A DNA stretch of 64,000 nucleotides, from NCBI GenBank assembly GCA_027623555.1, contig JAQBSZ010000001.1, forward strand, positions 1 through 64,000, read 5' to 3'. Positions 54,878-63,970 of this stretch are shown piece after piece; position 1 is the stretch's first letter; each line of letters begins with the position of its first letter. Position numbers and translations under genes: made by a program. The notes beneath the pieces were generated by a model. That model ran no database searches and was not told where the DNA came from. It saw nothing but the letters and a program-made list of their open reading frames with translations. The DNA is from Pseudomonadota bacterium. GTDB lineage: Bacteria; Pseudomonadota; Gammaproteobacteria; Pseudomonadales; Pseudohongiellaceae.

Positions 54878-56671
54878 ATGACTGCAGTCGAAGCAAAACA
54901 GAAGATAACGCCAAAAAAGAATGCGCCTCTGGATCTGAAAGACTTTCTCGATGGCCTGGTCAAAACTGGGCGAATCAATAAAGAGGACTATGATCTTGCC
55001 GTTGGTGAGCGACACGCTTCCCAGCACCGCGACAAGCATATCCTGCAGTTCCTGGCCGATTTAAACCTTGGTGATCGCAAGACCGAGGGGCGTAAACTCG
55101 ATATTGAAACCCTGACTATGGCTCTGAGTGAGCAGTGCGGCCAGAACTATTACCGCATAGATCCTCTGAAGATTGATGTCGCCAGGGTAACCCAGGTAAT
55201 GGATTATAAATTTTCTCAACGTCACCAGATTCTGGCCGTTGAAGAAACCCCTTTCGAAGTCATCATCGCCAGCGCCGAACCCTATCTGAATGTATGGGAA
55301 TCAGTACTGGAGCACACCTCTCAGAAGGTGCTGAGAAGGGTAGTGGCAAACCCGGTCGACATAAAACGGCTCACAACCGAATTCTATAGCCTGTCCAAGT
55401 CTATACAGGGCGCGACAGCCAGTGGCGTACAGAGGAAAGGAATCGGCAATCTTGAGCAGATGCTTGAGTTGGGCAATATCAAGGAGCCGGAAGCAAACGA
55501 CCAACACATTGTCAACGTTGTCGACTGGTTGTTGCAATATGCCTTTGAACAGAGAGCCAGTGATATTCATATCGAACCGCGCCGAGAGAAAGGCAATATT
55601 CGATTCAGAATCGATGGAGTGCTCTATACGGTTTACGCTCTACCGATGCAGGCGTTAGCAGCTGTCACCAGTCGCTTGAAAATTCTTGGCCGCATGAACG
55701 TGGCAGAGAAGCGCAAGCCTCAGGATGGCCGGATAAAGACCAAGAGCCCGAATGGCGATGAAGTCGAACTGCGTCTGTCGACGCTTCCAACTGCGTTTGG
55801 TGAAAAGTTGGTGATGCGAATCTTCGATCCTGAAGTGTTGCTAAAACCGTTCGAAGAGTTGGGTTTGATCAATGAAGACCTGAAGCGCTGGAAGCAGATC
55901 ATTAAGAATAACACTGGCATCGTCATCATTACTGGCCCGACAGGAAGCGGTAAGACCACCACGTTGTATTCAACGCTGAGGATGTTGGCAACTGAAGAAG
56001 TCAATGTCTGTACCATTGAAGACCCCATCGAAATGATTGAAGAGAGCTTCAACCAGATGCAAGTCCAGGAAAACATCGATCTGGATTTTGCCGATGGCGT
56101 CAAAGCGTTACTGAGACAAGACCCGGACATCATCATGATAGGCGAGGTTAGAGATCTGCCAACAGCAGAGATGGCTATCCAGGCAGCATTGACCGGACAT
56201 CTTGTCTTTACAACTTTGCATACCAATGACGCCCCCACAGCCATCACTCGTTTATTAGAGTTAGGCGTTCCTCCGTACTTGATAAAAGCCACTGTAGTCG
56301 GTGTCGTCGCACAGCGACTGGTTCGGCGGCTTTGTCCGGACTGCAAGAAACCTACTGACATTCAACCGGATACCTGGGAATCATTGACCGCTCCCTGGAA
56401 AGTTAAACTGCCCAAGCACGCGCACGATGCCGAGGGATGCCTGGAATGCAGGGAAACCGGATTCAAAGGACGGGAAGGTATTTATGAGGTCATGCCTTTC
56501 ACGGAATCTCTGCAGAGATTCGCAGATGACAAGTCAAGTTTACCGGATCTCAGAAGACAGGCGTATAAAGAAGGCATGTTAAGTCTGCGACTATGCGGTG
56601 CCCAGAAAGTAGCGGCAGGCGTTACCACAGTAAACGAAATCCTGCGCGTTACTCCTGAAAACAAGAATTAA
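54878..56671 (+). CDS. GspE/PilB-type secretion or pilus ATPase, orphan
   Basis: This 597-residue ATPase of the type II secretion/type IV pilus family has an N-terminal domain (about 20-200), then SDIHIEPRREKGNIRFRIDG, Walker A GPTGSGKTTT (about 351-360), the Asp-box CTIEDPIEM, Walker B DIIMIGEVRD and a His-box TLHTNDAPTA. A tetracysteine zinc site (CPDCK...CLECRETG) is near the C-terminus. All ATPase motifs are intact. No pilin, secretin, inner-membrane platform or prepilin peptidase gene is visible nearby. The start is ATG 54878 with a weak ribosome-binding site. It is 160 bases after the M48 gene and 50 before waaF; the partner system is unknown. Confidence 0.85.
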   Translation: MTAVEAKQKITPKKNAPLDLKDFLDGLVKTGRINKEDYDLAVGERHASQHRDKHILQFLADLNLGDRKTEGRKLDIETLTMALSEQCGQNYYRIDPLKIDVARVTQVMDYKFSQRHQILAVEETPFEVIIASAEPYLNVWESVLEHTSQKVLRRVVANPVDIKRLTTEFYSLSKSIQGATASGVQRKGIGNLEQMLELGNIKEPEANDQHIVNVVDWLLQYAFEQRASDIHIEPRREKGNIRFRIDGVLYTVYALPMQALAAVTSRLKILGRMNVAEKRKPQDGRIKTKSPNGDEVELRLSTLPTAFGEKLVMRIFDPEVLLKPFEELGLINEDLKRWKQIIKNNTGIVIITGPTGSGKTTTLYSTLRMLATEEVNVCTIEDPIEMIEESFNQMQVQENIDLDFADGVKALLRQDPDIIMIGEVRDLPTAEMAIQAALTGHLVFTTLHTNDAPTAITRLLELGVPPYLIKATVVGVVAQRLVRRLCPDCKKPTDIQPDTWESLTAPWKVKLPKHAHDAEGCLECRETGFKGREGIYEVMPFTESLQRFADDKSSLPDLRRQAYKEGMLSLRLCGAQKVAAGVTTVNEILRVTPENKN

Positions 56672-56721
56672 GCAGGACCGACTATGACACAGGGCTCAAG
56701 CTCTCGCCCTGGTGCCGGGGT

Positions 56722-57768
56722 ATGACAACAGCGAGGCAAGAAAATATTCTGGTAATCGGGCCTTCCTGGGTCGGGGACATGGTCATGGCCCAGTCCCTGT
56801 TCAAGAGTCTGAAACAAATCTCAGGGGATTGCCGCATTACGGTAATGGCACCGGACTGGACCAGGCCGTTGTTGGCGAGAATGCCGGAAGTCGATGAGAG
56901 CGTCGATGCAGAACTCGGCCACGGCGAGCTGAACCTCATAACCCGCCGTGCCATTGGCAGATCCCTGAAATCCCACGGCTTCAGCACCGCAATCGTGTTA
57001 CCCAATTCATTCAAGTCTGCGCTTATTCCATTCCACGCCAACATACCCCGGCGGGTTGGATGGAGTGGAGAGTGGCGAGCGCCATTGCTGACGGACTGCC
57101 GACGTCTGAATGAGCGTAATTTTCCCTTGATGGTGCAACGCTTCGCCGCACTTGCACATCCATCTGCTAACTATCCTCCGGCCGATATTCCAAATCCAGA
57201 GTTACAGATTGATGCCAATGTTGTCAGCTCAACTCTCGGTGAATTTGGTCTGCATGGGAGTGCTCAGATTATGGCGATTTGCCCGGGAGCGGAATTTGGA
57301 GAATCCAAGCAGTGGCCGGCAGAGCATTACGCCACATTGAGTAATACCATGATAGGGAAAGGTTGGCAGATCTGGATTTTCGGATCGAACAATGACCAGC
57401 TGGTCGCAGAGGCGATCCTGGCAGATATTGAGCATGAGAACCTTGCCAGCTGCGTCAATCTGACAGGCAAGACCAGTCTGGCACAGGCAATCGATCTGAT
57501 GTCGCTGGCCTCAAAGGTCGTCTCAAACGACTCAGGATTGATGCATATCGCGGCGGCCCTCAACAAGCCAATAGTTGGATTATTTGGATCCACGTCCCCC
57601 GACTTCACACCCCCCTTGACTGAGAGAGTAAAACTGCTCGCCACCGACATCGAGTGCCGGCCCTGTTTTAAGCGGCAATGCCCCTATGGGCATCGCCGCT
57701 GCCTCACTGAACTAGATCCCTCAAGGGTTGTGGAAGCCGTACATCAGCTGACAGAAAGTCTGCTATAA
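56722..57768 (+). CDS. waaF: ADP-heptose:LPS heptosyltransferase II
   Basis: WaaF adds the second heptose of the LPS inner core. The 348-residue GT9 enzyme shows LVIGPSWVGDMVMAQSL at the start, PGAEFGESKQWP, VSNDSGLMHIAAALNKP (ADP-heptose binding), and a Cys-rich tail (CRPCFKRQCPYGHRRC) typical of the gammaproteobacterial enzyme. ATG 56722 is preceded by a GGGG run. It is the first of five consecutive core genes; the next start is 7 bases beyond the stop. Confidence 0.95.
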   Translation: MTTARQENILVIGPSWVGDMVMAQSLFKSLKQISGDCRITVMAPDWTRPLLARMPEVDESVDAELGHGELNLITRRAIGRSLKSHGFSTAIVLPNSFKSALIPFHANIPRRVGWSGEWRAPLLTDCRRLNERNFPLMVQRFAALAHPSANYPPADIPNPELQIDANVVSSTLGEFGLHGSAQIMAICPGAEFGESKQWPAEHYATLSNTMIGKGWQIWIFGSNNDQLVAEAILADIEHENLASCVNLTGKTSLAQAIDLMSLASKVVSNDSGLMHIAAALNKPIVGLFGSTSPDFTPPLTERVKLLATDIECRPCFKRQCPYGHRRCLTELDPSRVVEAVHQLTESLL

Positions 57769-57775
57769 AGGAACT

Positions 57776-58834
57776 ATGCGCGTACTAATCGTCAAAATCT
57801 CTTCTCTGGGAGACATCATTCACACGCTGCCCGCTCTCACCGACGCGCATATGGCGCACAAGGACCTGGTGTTCGACTGGGTGGTGGAAGAGAATTTCGC
57901 AGAAGTTCCGGGTTGGCATCCTGCAGTAGACAAGATTATTCCTGTCGCTATCAGACGCTGGCGGCGAAGTCTGCTCAAGACCTATCTTAATCATGAGTTC
58001 CGGGCATTCAGAAATGCCTTACAGGGGGTTCACTACGATCTGGTAATCGATGCACAAGGACTAATCAAAAGCGGGATTATCAGCAGGCTCTCAAGAGGGC
58101 TTACCATCGGCCTGAGCAACAGGACCATTCGCGAACCACTGGCGACAATGTTCTACAACAAGGTTTATTCTGTGCCCTTCACTGAGCACGCGGTTGATCG
58201 AGTGCGACAGTTATTCTCTAGAGCATTGCAGTATAGCTACGATAAAGACATCGTAGATTACGGCATCGATATAAATCGTATAGCAGGAACATCCACTGAA
58301 CCAAAAACCAAACAGGTTGTGTTCCTTCATGGTACCACCTGGAGCACGAAGCATTGGCCAGAATTCTATTGGCGCCACCTCGCACATATTGCAACTGAAT
58401 CGGGGTACAAGGTTCTCATTCCCTGGGGTGATACTAGAGAAAAGAATCGGGCTGAATTCATTGCCAAAAACAATGACATGGTGACGGTACTGGACAAGCA
58501 AACGCTTTCCGGACTCGCTCAGTACATCCATGCTTCAAGCGGTGTTATCGCGGTCGACACCGGGCTTGGACATCTGGCAGCTGCCTTATCCAGGCCGACA
58601 GTTTCGCTGTATGGTCCGACGAATCCAGGGCTCTCTGGAACTTTTGGCGACAAGCAGCTACACCTCAACTCCAATCTTAATTGTGCACCTTGTGTAAAGA
58701 AGGTCTGTGGCTATTCAGGGCCGGGTGTCACGGATGAATTTGACGATCAACCTTTCGCAGTAATCCCACCTTGTTTTTCATCTCATAAACCGGAGAATGT
58801 CTGGCATCAATTTGAGAAACTGATTCAAGAATAA
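57776..58834 (+). CDS. waaC: LPS heptosyltransferase I
   Basis: WaaC adds the first heptose to Kdo. The 352-residue GT9 enzyme shows VKISSLGDIIHTLPALTDA at the N-terminus, DAQGLIKSG, HGTTWSTKHWPEFYW, and VDTGLGHLAAALSRPTVSLYG. AAGGA lies five bases before ATG 57776. The C-terminal part (CAPCVKKVCGYSG) is longer than in E. coli WaaC. Its place between waaF and waaG is the standard order. Confidence 0.95.
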   Translation: MRVLIVKISSLGDIIHTLPALTDAHMAHKDLVFDWVVEENFAEVPGWHPAVDKIIPVAIRRWRRSLLKTYLNHEFRAFRNALQGVHYDLVIDAQGLIKSGIISRLSRGLTIGLSNRTIREPLATMFYNKVYSVPFTEHAVDRVRQLFSRALQYSYDKDIVDYGIDINRIAGTSTEPKTKQVVFLHGTTWSTKHWPEFYWRHLAHIATESGYKVLIPWGDTREKNRAEFIAKNNDMVTVLDKQTLSGLAQYIHASSGVIAVDTGLGHLAAALSRPTVSLYGPTNPGLSGTFGDKQLHLNSNLNCAPCVKKVCGYSGPGVTDEFDDQPFAVIPPCFSSHKPENVWHQFEKLIQE

Positions 58835-58843
58835 CAGGCGCCG

Positions 58844-59971
58844 ATGAAGCTGAGTTTTTTGATTTACTCCTATTTTCCCTACGGCGGGCAACAGCGGGAT
58901 TTTCTCCGAATTGTTAATGAATGTATAAACAGGGGACACGAGGTCGATGTCTACACCCTGAGCTGGCAGGGCGAAAATCCTGAGCAGGTAAACCTGATCA
59001 AGGTGCCGGTTAAGGCACTAACCCGGGTAAAACTCTACCAGCGATTTACAGCGTGGGTACATGATGCATTGTCCGGGCAACCCAAACATCCGGTGATCGG
59101 ATTCAGCAAGATGCCGAACCTGGATTTCTATTTCGCAGCCGATCCCTGCTTTGCCGAGAAAGCTGAGACGCAACGAGCAGCCTACTATCGGTTCACAGCG
59201 CGTTACCGGCACTTCAGAAACTATGAAGCAGCGGTATTTGGTGCGGGCAGCACCACGCAGGTGTTCATTCTTTCGCCTCAACAACGCACAGCATTCGTTA
59301 AATACTACCCGGATTGCGGGGAACGCCTGCATGAACTACCGCCAGGCATTTCTCCCGATAGAAAAGTAGAGCGGCGGGATAATGAAGTTCGTAAGGCGTT
59401 CAGGCATGAGTTTTCTATTGCTGAGGATGAGAAACTGGTTCTGCAAGTCGGTTCAGGATTCAAGGTAAAAGGTGTTGACCGATCACTGAGAGCCATTGCC
59501 TCATTACCCGATGAGGTTCGAATGTCCACGCGCTACCTGTTAGTGGGTCAGGACAAGCCCGCCAGTTTTCAAAGACTGGCAGAGCAACTACACATCGCAG
59601 ACCGGGTAGCGATAATCTCAGGAAGAGACGATATCCCACGGTTTCTGGCCGGTGCAGACCTGCTGCTACATCCAGCATATGTCGAGAGTGCCGGTTATGT
59701 ATTATTGGAGGCGACCATAGCAGGGCTGCCGGTGTTGACCACCGCGAGTTGCGGATATGCCTTTCATATTGAGCAAGCACAATCGGGAGAAGTATGTCAG
59801 ACACCTTTCAATCAGACCGATCTGAATTCAAGACTGCTAAGCATGATTGAAAAACTGGAGAACGCTGCATGGTCATTCAATGGTCTGAATTATGGAAACA
59901 ATGCCGAACTCTACCGATTGCCGGAAGCCGCAGTTGACCTGATTGAAAAATTGGCAACCGCAAAAGAATGA
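58844..59971 (+). CDS. waaG: LPS core glucosyltransferase I (WaaG-type)
   Basis: This 375-residue GT4 enzyme transfers a hexose to heptose II. The N-terminus SYFPYGGQQRDFLRI has the glycine-rich acceptor loop, ADPCFAEKA lies mid-domain, and LQVGSGFKVKGVDRSLRAIA starts the nucleotide-sugar domain. AYVESAGYVLLEATI holds the E-x7-E type motif of GT4. The size equals E. coli WaaG (374). ATG 58844 follows AGG closely. It is 9 bases after waaC. Confidence 0.94.
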   Translation: MKLSFLIYSYFPYGGQQRDFLRIVNECINRGHEVDVYTLSWQGENPEQVNLIKVPVKALTRVKLYQRFTAWVHDALSGQPKHPVIGFSKMPNLDFYFAADPCFAEKAETQRAAYYRFTARYRHFRNYEAAVFGAGSTTQVFILSPQQRTAFVKYYPDCGERLHELPPGISPDRKVERRDNEVRKAFRHEFSIAEDEKLVLQVGSGFKVKGVDRSLRAIASLPDEVRMSTRYLLVGQDKPASFQRLAEQLHIADRVAIISGRDDIPRFLAGADLLLHPAYVESAGYVLLEATIAGLPVLTTASCGYAFHIEQAQSGEVCQTPFNQTDLNSRLLSMIEKLENAAWSFNGLNYGNNAELYRLPEAAVDLIEKLATAKE

Positions 59972-59980
59972 TTGCTCGCT

Positions 59981-60769
59981 ATGCTTTATCTTAACGAAGA
60001 TTTCGCTAAAAATTTCCAGGGAGCCGACCCCTTCAAGATGCTTCAGGCCATGGAGGGCAATATCTATCGACAGGTGAAAGGAAGGAAAACCTTTCAATTC
60101 TCTCTCAATGGCAAGAGCTATTTTGTAAAACTGCATTCAGGAGTAGGCTGGGCGGAGATTCTAAAGAATCTGTTTCAGCTCAAGTTTCCTGTGCTCGGTG
60201 CCAGCAACGAATGGCAGGCGATTCAGAAACTTCAGGAGCTCGATATAGCAACCTTGAATACCGTGGCTTATGGTAGTCGGGGCTGGAATCCAGCCACCAG
60301 GGAATCGTTTATTATCACCGAAGAGTTAAGCAATACGATTAGCCTGGAAGACTATTGCAGGGACTGGCAACAACATCCTCCCCACACTAACTTGCGCAGG
60401 CAGTTAGTTACCCGCATCGCCAATATCAGCCGCACATTGCATCGCAATGGAATCTGCCATCGTGACTACTATCTGTGTCATTTCCTATACCATCAACAGC
60501 CGCCGAGTCCGCCCAGGCTTTCACTAATCGATCTGCATCGTGCCATGGTAAAGAAATTGCTTCCAAAACGCTGGATAGTTAAAGACATTGCCGGCTTGTA
60601 CTATTCGGCCATGGATATCGGGTTGACTCGAAAAGACCTGTTGAGGTTTATCCGCGTGTACAGTGGACAGAATTGTCGACTCAGTCTGTCCAGGGATCGA
60701 GAATTTTGGCAACAAGTCGAGAAAAGAGCCCAGCAAATGCATGAAAAATTAGGATCTGCGGTCGGTTAA
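59981..60769 (+). CDS. waaP: LPS core heptose(I) kinase (WaaP/RfaP)
   Basis: WaaP phosphorylates heptose I, important for outer-membrane stability. The 262-residue kinase-fold protein shows SYFVKLHSGVGWAEI (ATP-binding Lys), FIITEEL, the catalytic loop HRDYYLCHFL and LIDLHRA with the metal-binding Asp. ATG 59981 is chosen; TTG 59972, just after the waaG stop, would add three residues. Its stop overlaps the next start (TAATG). In Pseudomonas aeruginosa this kinase is essential; that cannot be assumed here. Confidence 0.94.
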   Translation: MLYLNEDFAKNFQGADPFKMLQAMEGNIYRQVKGRKTFQFSLNGKSYFVKLHSGVGWAEILKNLFQLKFPVLGASNEWQAIQKLQELDIATLNTVAYGSRGWNPATRESFIITEELSNTISLEDYCRDWQQHPPHTNLRRQLVTRIANISRTLHRNGICHRDYYLCHFLYHQQPPSPPRLSLIDLHRAMVKKLLPKRWIVKDIAGLYYSAMDIGLTRKDLLRFIRVYSGQNCRLSLSRDREFWQQVEKRAQQMHEKLGSAVG

Positions 60770-62217
60770 TGCACACTCTGACTTGTGCAAATCTGGTTTC
60801 AATGGGGCGACATGTACCAGTACCATTCAATCTTGCGGTGGCGGAGGAGTTGGGCCAGGAAACGCTGAATATCGATGCTATTCTGCGCATTGTCCCAGGC
60901 AGGCGCCTGATCGGGGTATCGACCTGGCGCGGCACGCCAGTCATTGTTAAGCTGTTTTACCAACCCCAGCGCTGGAAACGTCACCTTCTGCGGGATATCA
61001 GCGGCATCAACCAGTTGCGCCAGCGCCATATTCGAACGCCCGCCATTCTCCATCAGACAAATACCTCGGATCAACGGGGTGCTGTGCTGATCATCGATTA
61101 TCTACAACAGGGTGCCAGTCTTGGCTCGTTATTTGAAGCTGCAGATGAGCATTCAAATGCGGAGCAACGAGACTCGATCATGCAGCGCGCACTCAGCACA
61201 ATTGGGCAATGCCATCGCTTGGGAATCTGGCAGAACGACATGCACCTTGATAACTTTATGCTCGACAATGAGCAAGTCTTCTTGCTGGATGGTGGTACCG
61301 TAGAAGCGGTTGACGATGCCCTGGATATTGATACGGCACTGTCAAATCTGGCGCTGTTCTTCGCACAGTTCCCGGTTAGCGAAGACTCCAGGCTGCAACA
61401 TTGGCTGGAATTCTATCAGCGACATGGCGTGGTTCTGCCAATGCTGGAGGCTAGCCGTATTGGTGAGCGGGTGGACAAGGCCAGGAAGATTCGGTTAGCT
61501 AACTTCGAGAAAAAGCTGTTTCGCTCCACAACGGCCAATCGCTGTATACAACAATCCTCACGATTCGTCGTCTACGACCGCGCCATCCATTCCGATGAAC
61601 TGACCCAATTTATTGAGAACCCGGACAGTTATATAGCTGAAAGCAATATTATCAAAGCCGGGAATACTTCCACTGTCGCCCAGATAACGATAGGCAACCG
61701 TGACTATGTGCTAAAGCGATACAATATTAAGAATTTCTGGCATGGTATTATCCGTCTACTGCAACCGAGTCGCGCCTACCATTCCTGGCGCAATGCGTGG
61801 GTACTGGAGATGCTGGGTATTGCGACTCCCCATCCCTGTCTCATGCTGGAAGAGCGCTTGCTGTGGATACTTCGCAGAAGAGCGTACTTCTTGATGGCAA
61901 AGGTAGGAGGCGAGAATCTGCTGGATCAGCTTGATTCAAGTAGCGAAGTGAATTCAGATATTGAGAGCATAACCGCTGCGTTTCAGAAATTGTTTCAGGT
62001 ATTTAATCAGTATCTAATCAGCCATGGCGACATGAAGGCAACTAATTTCATATTTTCGAATCAGACCCTGTATGTACTCGATCTCGACGCCATGCGGCGT
62101 CACCGATCACGCCCTGAATTTGACAATGCCAGGGCGAAAGACCTATCTCGATTTGCGAGAAACTGGGCCGGTGGTGCTCTCGAATCCAGGTTTCGAAACG
62201 TATCCCGGGAAGAGTAA
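60769..62217 (+). CDS. two-domain kinase-fold protein of the LPS core cluster
   Basis: This 482-residue protein joins two RfaP/InaA-like kinase folds. The N-terminal unit has a catalytic-loop-like NDMHLDNFML followed by LLDGGTVE (about 154-178), where Asp and Gly-Gly replace the usual D-x-D. The C-terminal unit has the more canonical SHGDMKATNFIFSN (about 419-432) and YVLDLDAMRR. The VxxRYxIKN-like KRYNIKNFWHG resembles the WaaP/WapQ lobe. Pseudomonas aeruginosa has separate kinases WapP and WapQ in this position, so this could be a fusion or an analogue. It overlaps waaP by one base. The exact site phosphorylated is unknown. Confidence 0.78.
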   Translation: MHTLTCANLVSMGRHVPVPFNLAVAEELGQETLNIDAILRIVPGRRLIGVSTWRGTPVIVKLFYQPQRWKRHLLRDISGINQLRQRHIRTPAILHQTNTSDQRGAVLIIDYLQQGASLGSLFEAADEHSNAEQRDSIMQRALSTIGQCHRLGIWQNDMHLDNFMLDNEQVFLLDGGTVEAVDDALDIDTALSNLALFFAQFPVSEDSRLQHWLEFYQRHGVVLPMLEASRIGERVDKARKIRLANFEKKLFRSTTANRCIQQSSRFVVYDRAIHSDELTQFIENPDSYIAESNIIKAGNTSTVAQITIGNRDYVLKRYNIKNFWHGIIRLLQPSRAYHSWRNAWVLEMLGIATPHPCLMLEERLLWILRRRAYFLMAKVGGENLLDQLDSSSEVNSDIESITAAFQKLFQVFNQYLISHGDMKATNFIFSNQTLYVLDLDAMRRHRSRPEFDNARAKDLSRFARNWAGGALESRFRNVSREE

Positions 62218-62221
62218 AAAC

Positions 62222-63970
62222 ATGGCAACCATTACTCTCGGATTAGCAGGTGCAATAGGGCACGACCCGGCCGCGTCGTTGTTCGTTGAAGGCAAGCTCG
62301 TTGCAGCTATCGAGGAAGAACGATTAGTACGCCGCAAGCACGCTAAAGGTGAGCTTCCCTACCTGGCAGCCAGACAATGCATCCAGATGGCCGGCCTGAA
62401 GGCTGCAGATGTAACGCAGGTTGCCATTCCCTATGCACCGACCTCCCTGTTCAGCAAGGCACGCTGGCACTATGCCTATCGGCACTGGTATGCACCTGAT
62501 CGTGCCGTGGATAGTGTATTCAACGGCAATCGTAGATTTCGGCGCTACATCAAGGAATTGAATGGTCTGCTGGAGAAACTCCATATTCCAATGTCCAATG
62601 TGAAACTTGTTACCGTAGAACACCAGTTAGCTCATGCCAGTAGTTGCTACCATCTTAATGAGTCGGATGAGAAAACGGCGATCCTCTGTATTGATTCCAA
62701 AGGCGAATACTCCAATACGTTTTTCGGTGTCGGAGAGAACGGCTCAATAAAGAAGATCAAGGAATTCTACAATCCAGATTCTCTTTGCGGTATGTATGCG
62801 GCGTTAACAGACTATCTTGGTTTTGAGATTCTGGATGGAGAGTTTCATGTAATGAACATCGCGCCCTACGGTGATCCAGATCGGTACGATATTGCATCGT
62901 TAGCTGCGTTCGACGGCAGACACTTCAAGGTGAATAACAAACTGATTGGCACTGTCGGGCTGCGCCGTTACAAGGCGAAATCACGTGGACATTATTTCAG
63001 CAAGAAACTGGTGGAGATGCTTGGACCCAGACGAGCCGGAAATCTCCTGGAAGACCCCTATGTGCATTATGCCGCAGCAATCCAGAAACTCTATGAAGAC
63101 ATTGCTGCTGTGATGGTGACGCATTACTTGAAAGACATTCTGGATGAAACCGGCAGGTTAGCCATTGCGGGTACAGGATCGATGAATTATCGCCTCAACC
63201 GGAGACTCAGTTCCCTGCCCTACGTCAAGAAACTGATTGTGCACCCTGCCTGCGGCGATGCTGGCACTGCTATCGGTGCCGCCGCCTACGCCGTGCGACA
63301 GGCAGGCATCCCACTTGAACCTGTGAACAATTTCTATCTCGGGCCATCGTTCAGCATCAGCCAATGCATTGAGGCCTGCGCGATTCACAGCGATAGACCC
63401 CAGTGGGAAGAGTTGGATGATCCATATGCCAGGGCAGCTGAACTACTGGCTAATGGGCAGTTAGTTGCCTGGTTTCGAGGGCGCATGGAATTCGGTCCCA
63501 GAGCATTGGGGAATCGCAGCATTCTCGCCAACCCCGCCCAGATTGGAATCGTCGATGTCATCAACCAGCAGGTGAAGTTTCGCGAGAACTGGCGCACATA
63601 CTCTCCAAGCATTCTGGATTCGGTGGCGGCGGAGACACTGCCCAGGGGTTTTCAGGACCGCTATATGTGCATAAGTTCACCTGTAAGCGCTAAATGGAAG
63701 GAGCAATACTCTGTCGTTGTCTGCGAAGATGATACGACTAGCGCCCAGATTGTTACCGAGGAAGAAAACCCGGACTTTTATCGGCTCCTGAAGAGCTTCC
63801 AGGAACAAACTGGCCATGGCCTCCTGATCAATGCGACCTTTTCTCGTCCAGGCGAGGCACTGGTATGTACGCCTGAAGACGCAGTGAATATGTTCATGGG
63901 AACCGATCTGAACTACATGATTATGGAAGACGTGCTGGTGACCAAGCGAGAAGAATCTGCACGTTGGTAG
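62222..63970 (+). CDS. NodU-type carbamoyltransferase, probably acting on LPS core
   Basis: This 582-residue carbamoyltransferase (NodU/TobZ family) transfers carbamoyl from carbamoyl phosphate. From ATG 62222 it starts LGLAGAIGHDPAASLFVEG; upstream in-frame codons overlap the kinase gene. The N-terminal Kae1-like ASKHA domain has IEEERL and EHQLAHASS (zinc/iron-binding His residues), then LCIDSKGE. The C-terminal YrdC-like part has FRGRMEFGPRALGNRSILANP, the carbamoyl-phosphate motif. It follows LPS-core kinases, as in Pseudomonas aeruginosa where WapO carbamoylates heptose II, so the same role is inferred. It is five bases after the kinase stop. Confidence 0.88.
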   Translation: MATITLGLAGAIGHDPAASLFVEGKLVAAIEEERLVRRKHAKGELPYLAARQCIQMAGLKAADVTQVAIPYAPTSLFSKARWHYAYRHWYAPDRAVDSVFNGNRRFRRYIKELNGLLEKLHIPMSNVKLVTVEHQLAHASSCYHLNESDEKTAILCIDSKGEYSNTFFGVGENGSIKKIKEFYNPDSLCGMYAALTDYLGFEILDGEFHVMNIAPYGDPDRYDIASLAAFDGRHFKVNNKLIGTVGLRRYKAKSRGHYFSKKLVEMLGPRRAGNLLEDPYVHYAAAIQKLYEDIAAVMVTHYLKDILDETGRLAIAGTGSMNYRLNRRLSSLPYVKKLIVHPACGDAGTAIGAAAYAVRQAGIPLEPVNNFYLGPSFSISQCIEACAIHSDRPQWEELDDPYARAAELLANGQLVAWFRGRMEFGPRALGNRSILANPAQIGIVDVINQQVKFRENWRTYSPSILDSVAAETLPRGFQDRYMCISSPVSAKWKEQYSVVVCEDDTTSAQIVTEEENPDFYRLLKSFQEQTGHGLLINATFSRPGEALVCTPEDAVNMFMGTDLNYMIMEDVLVTKREESARW

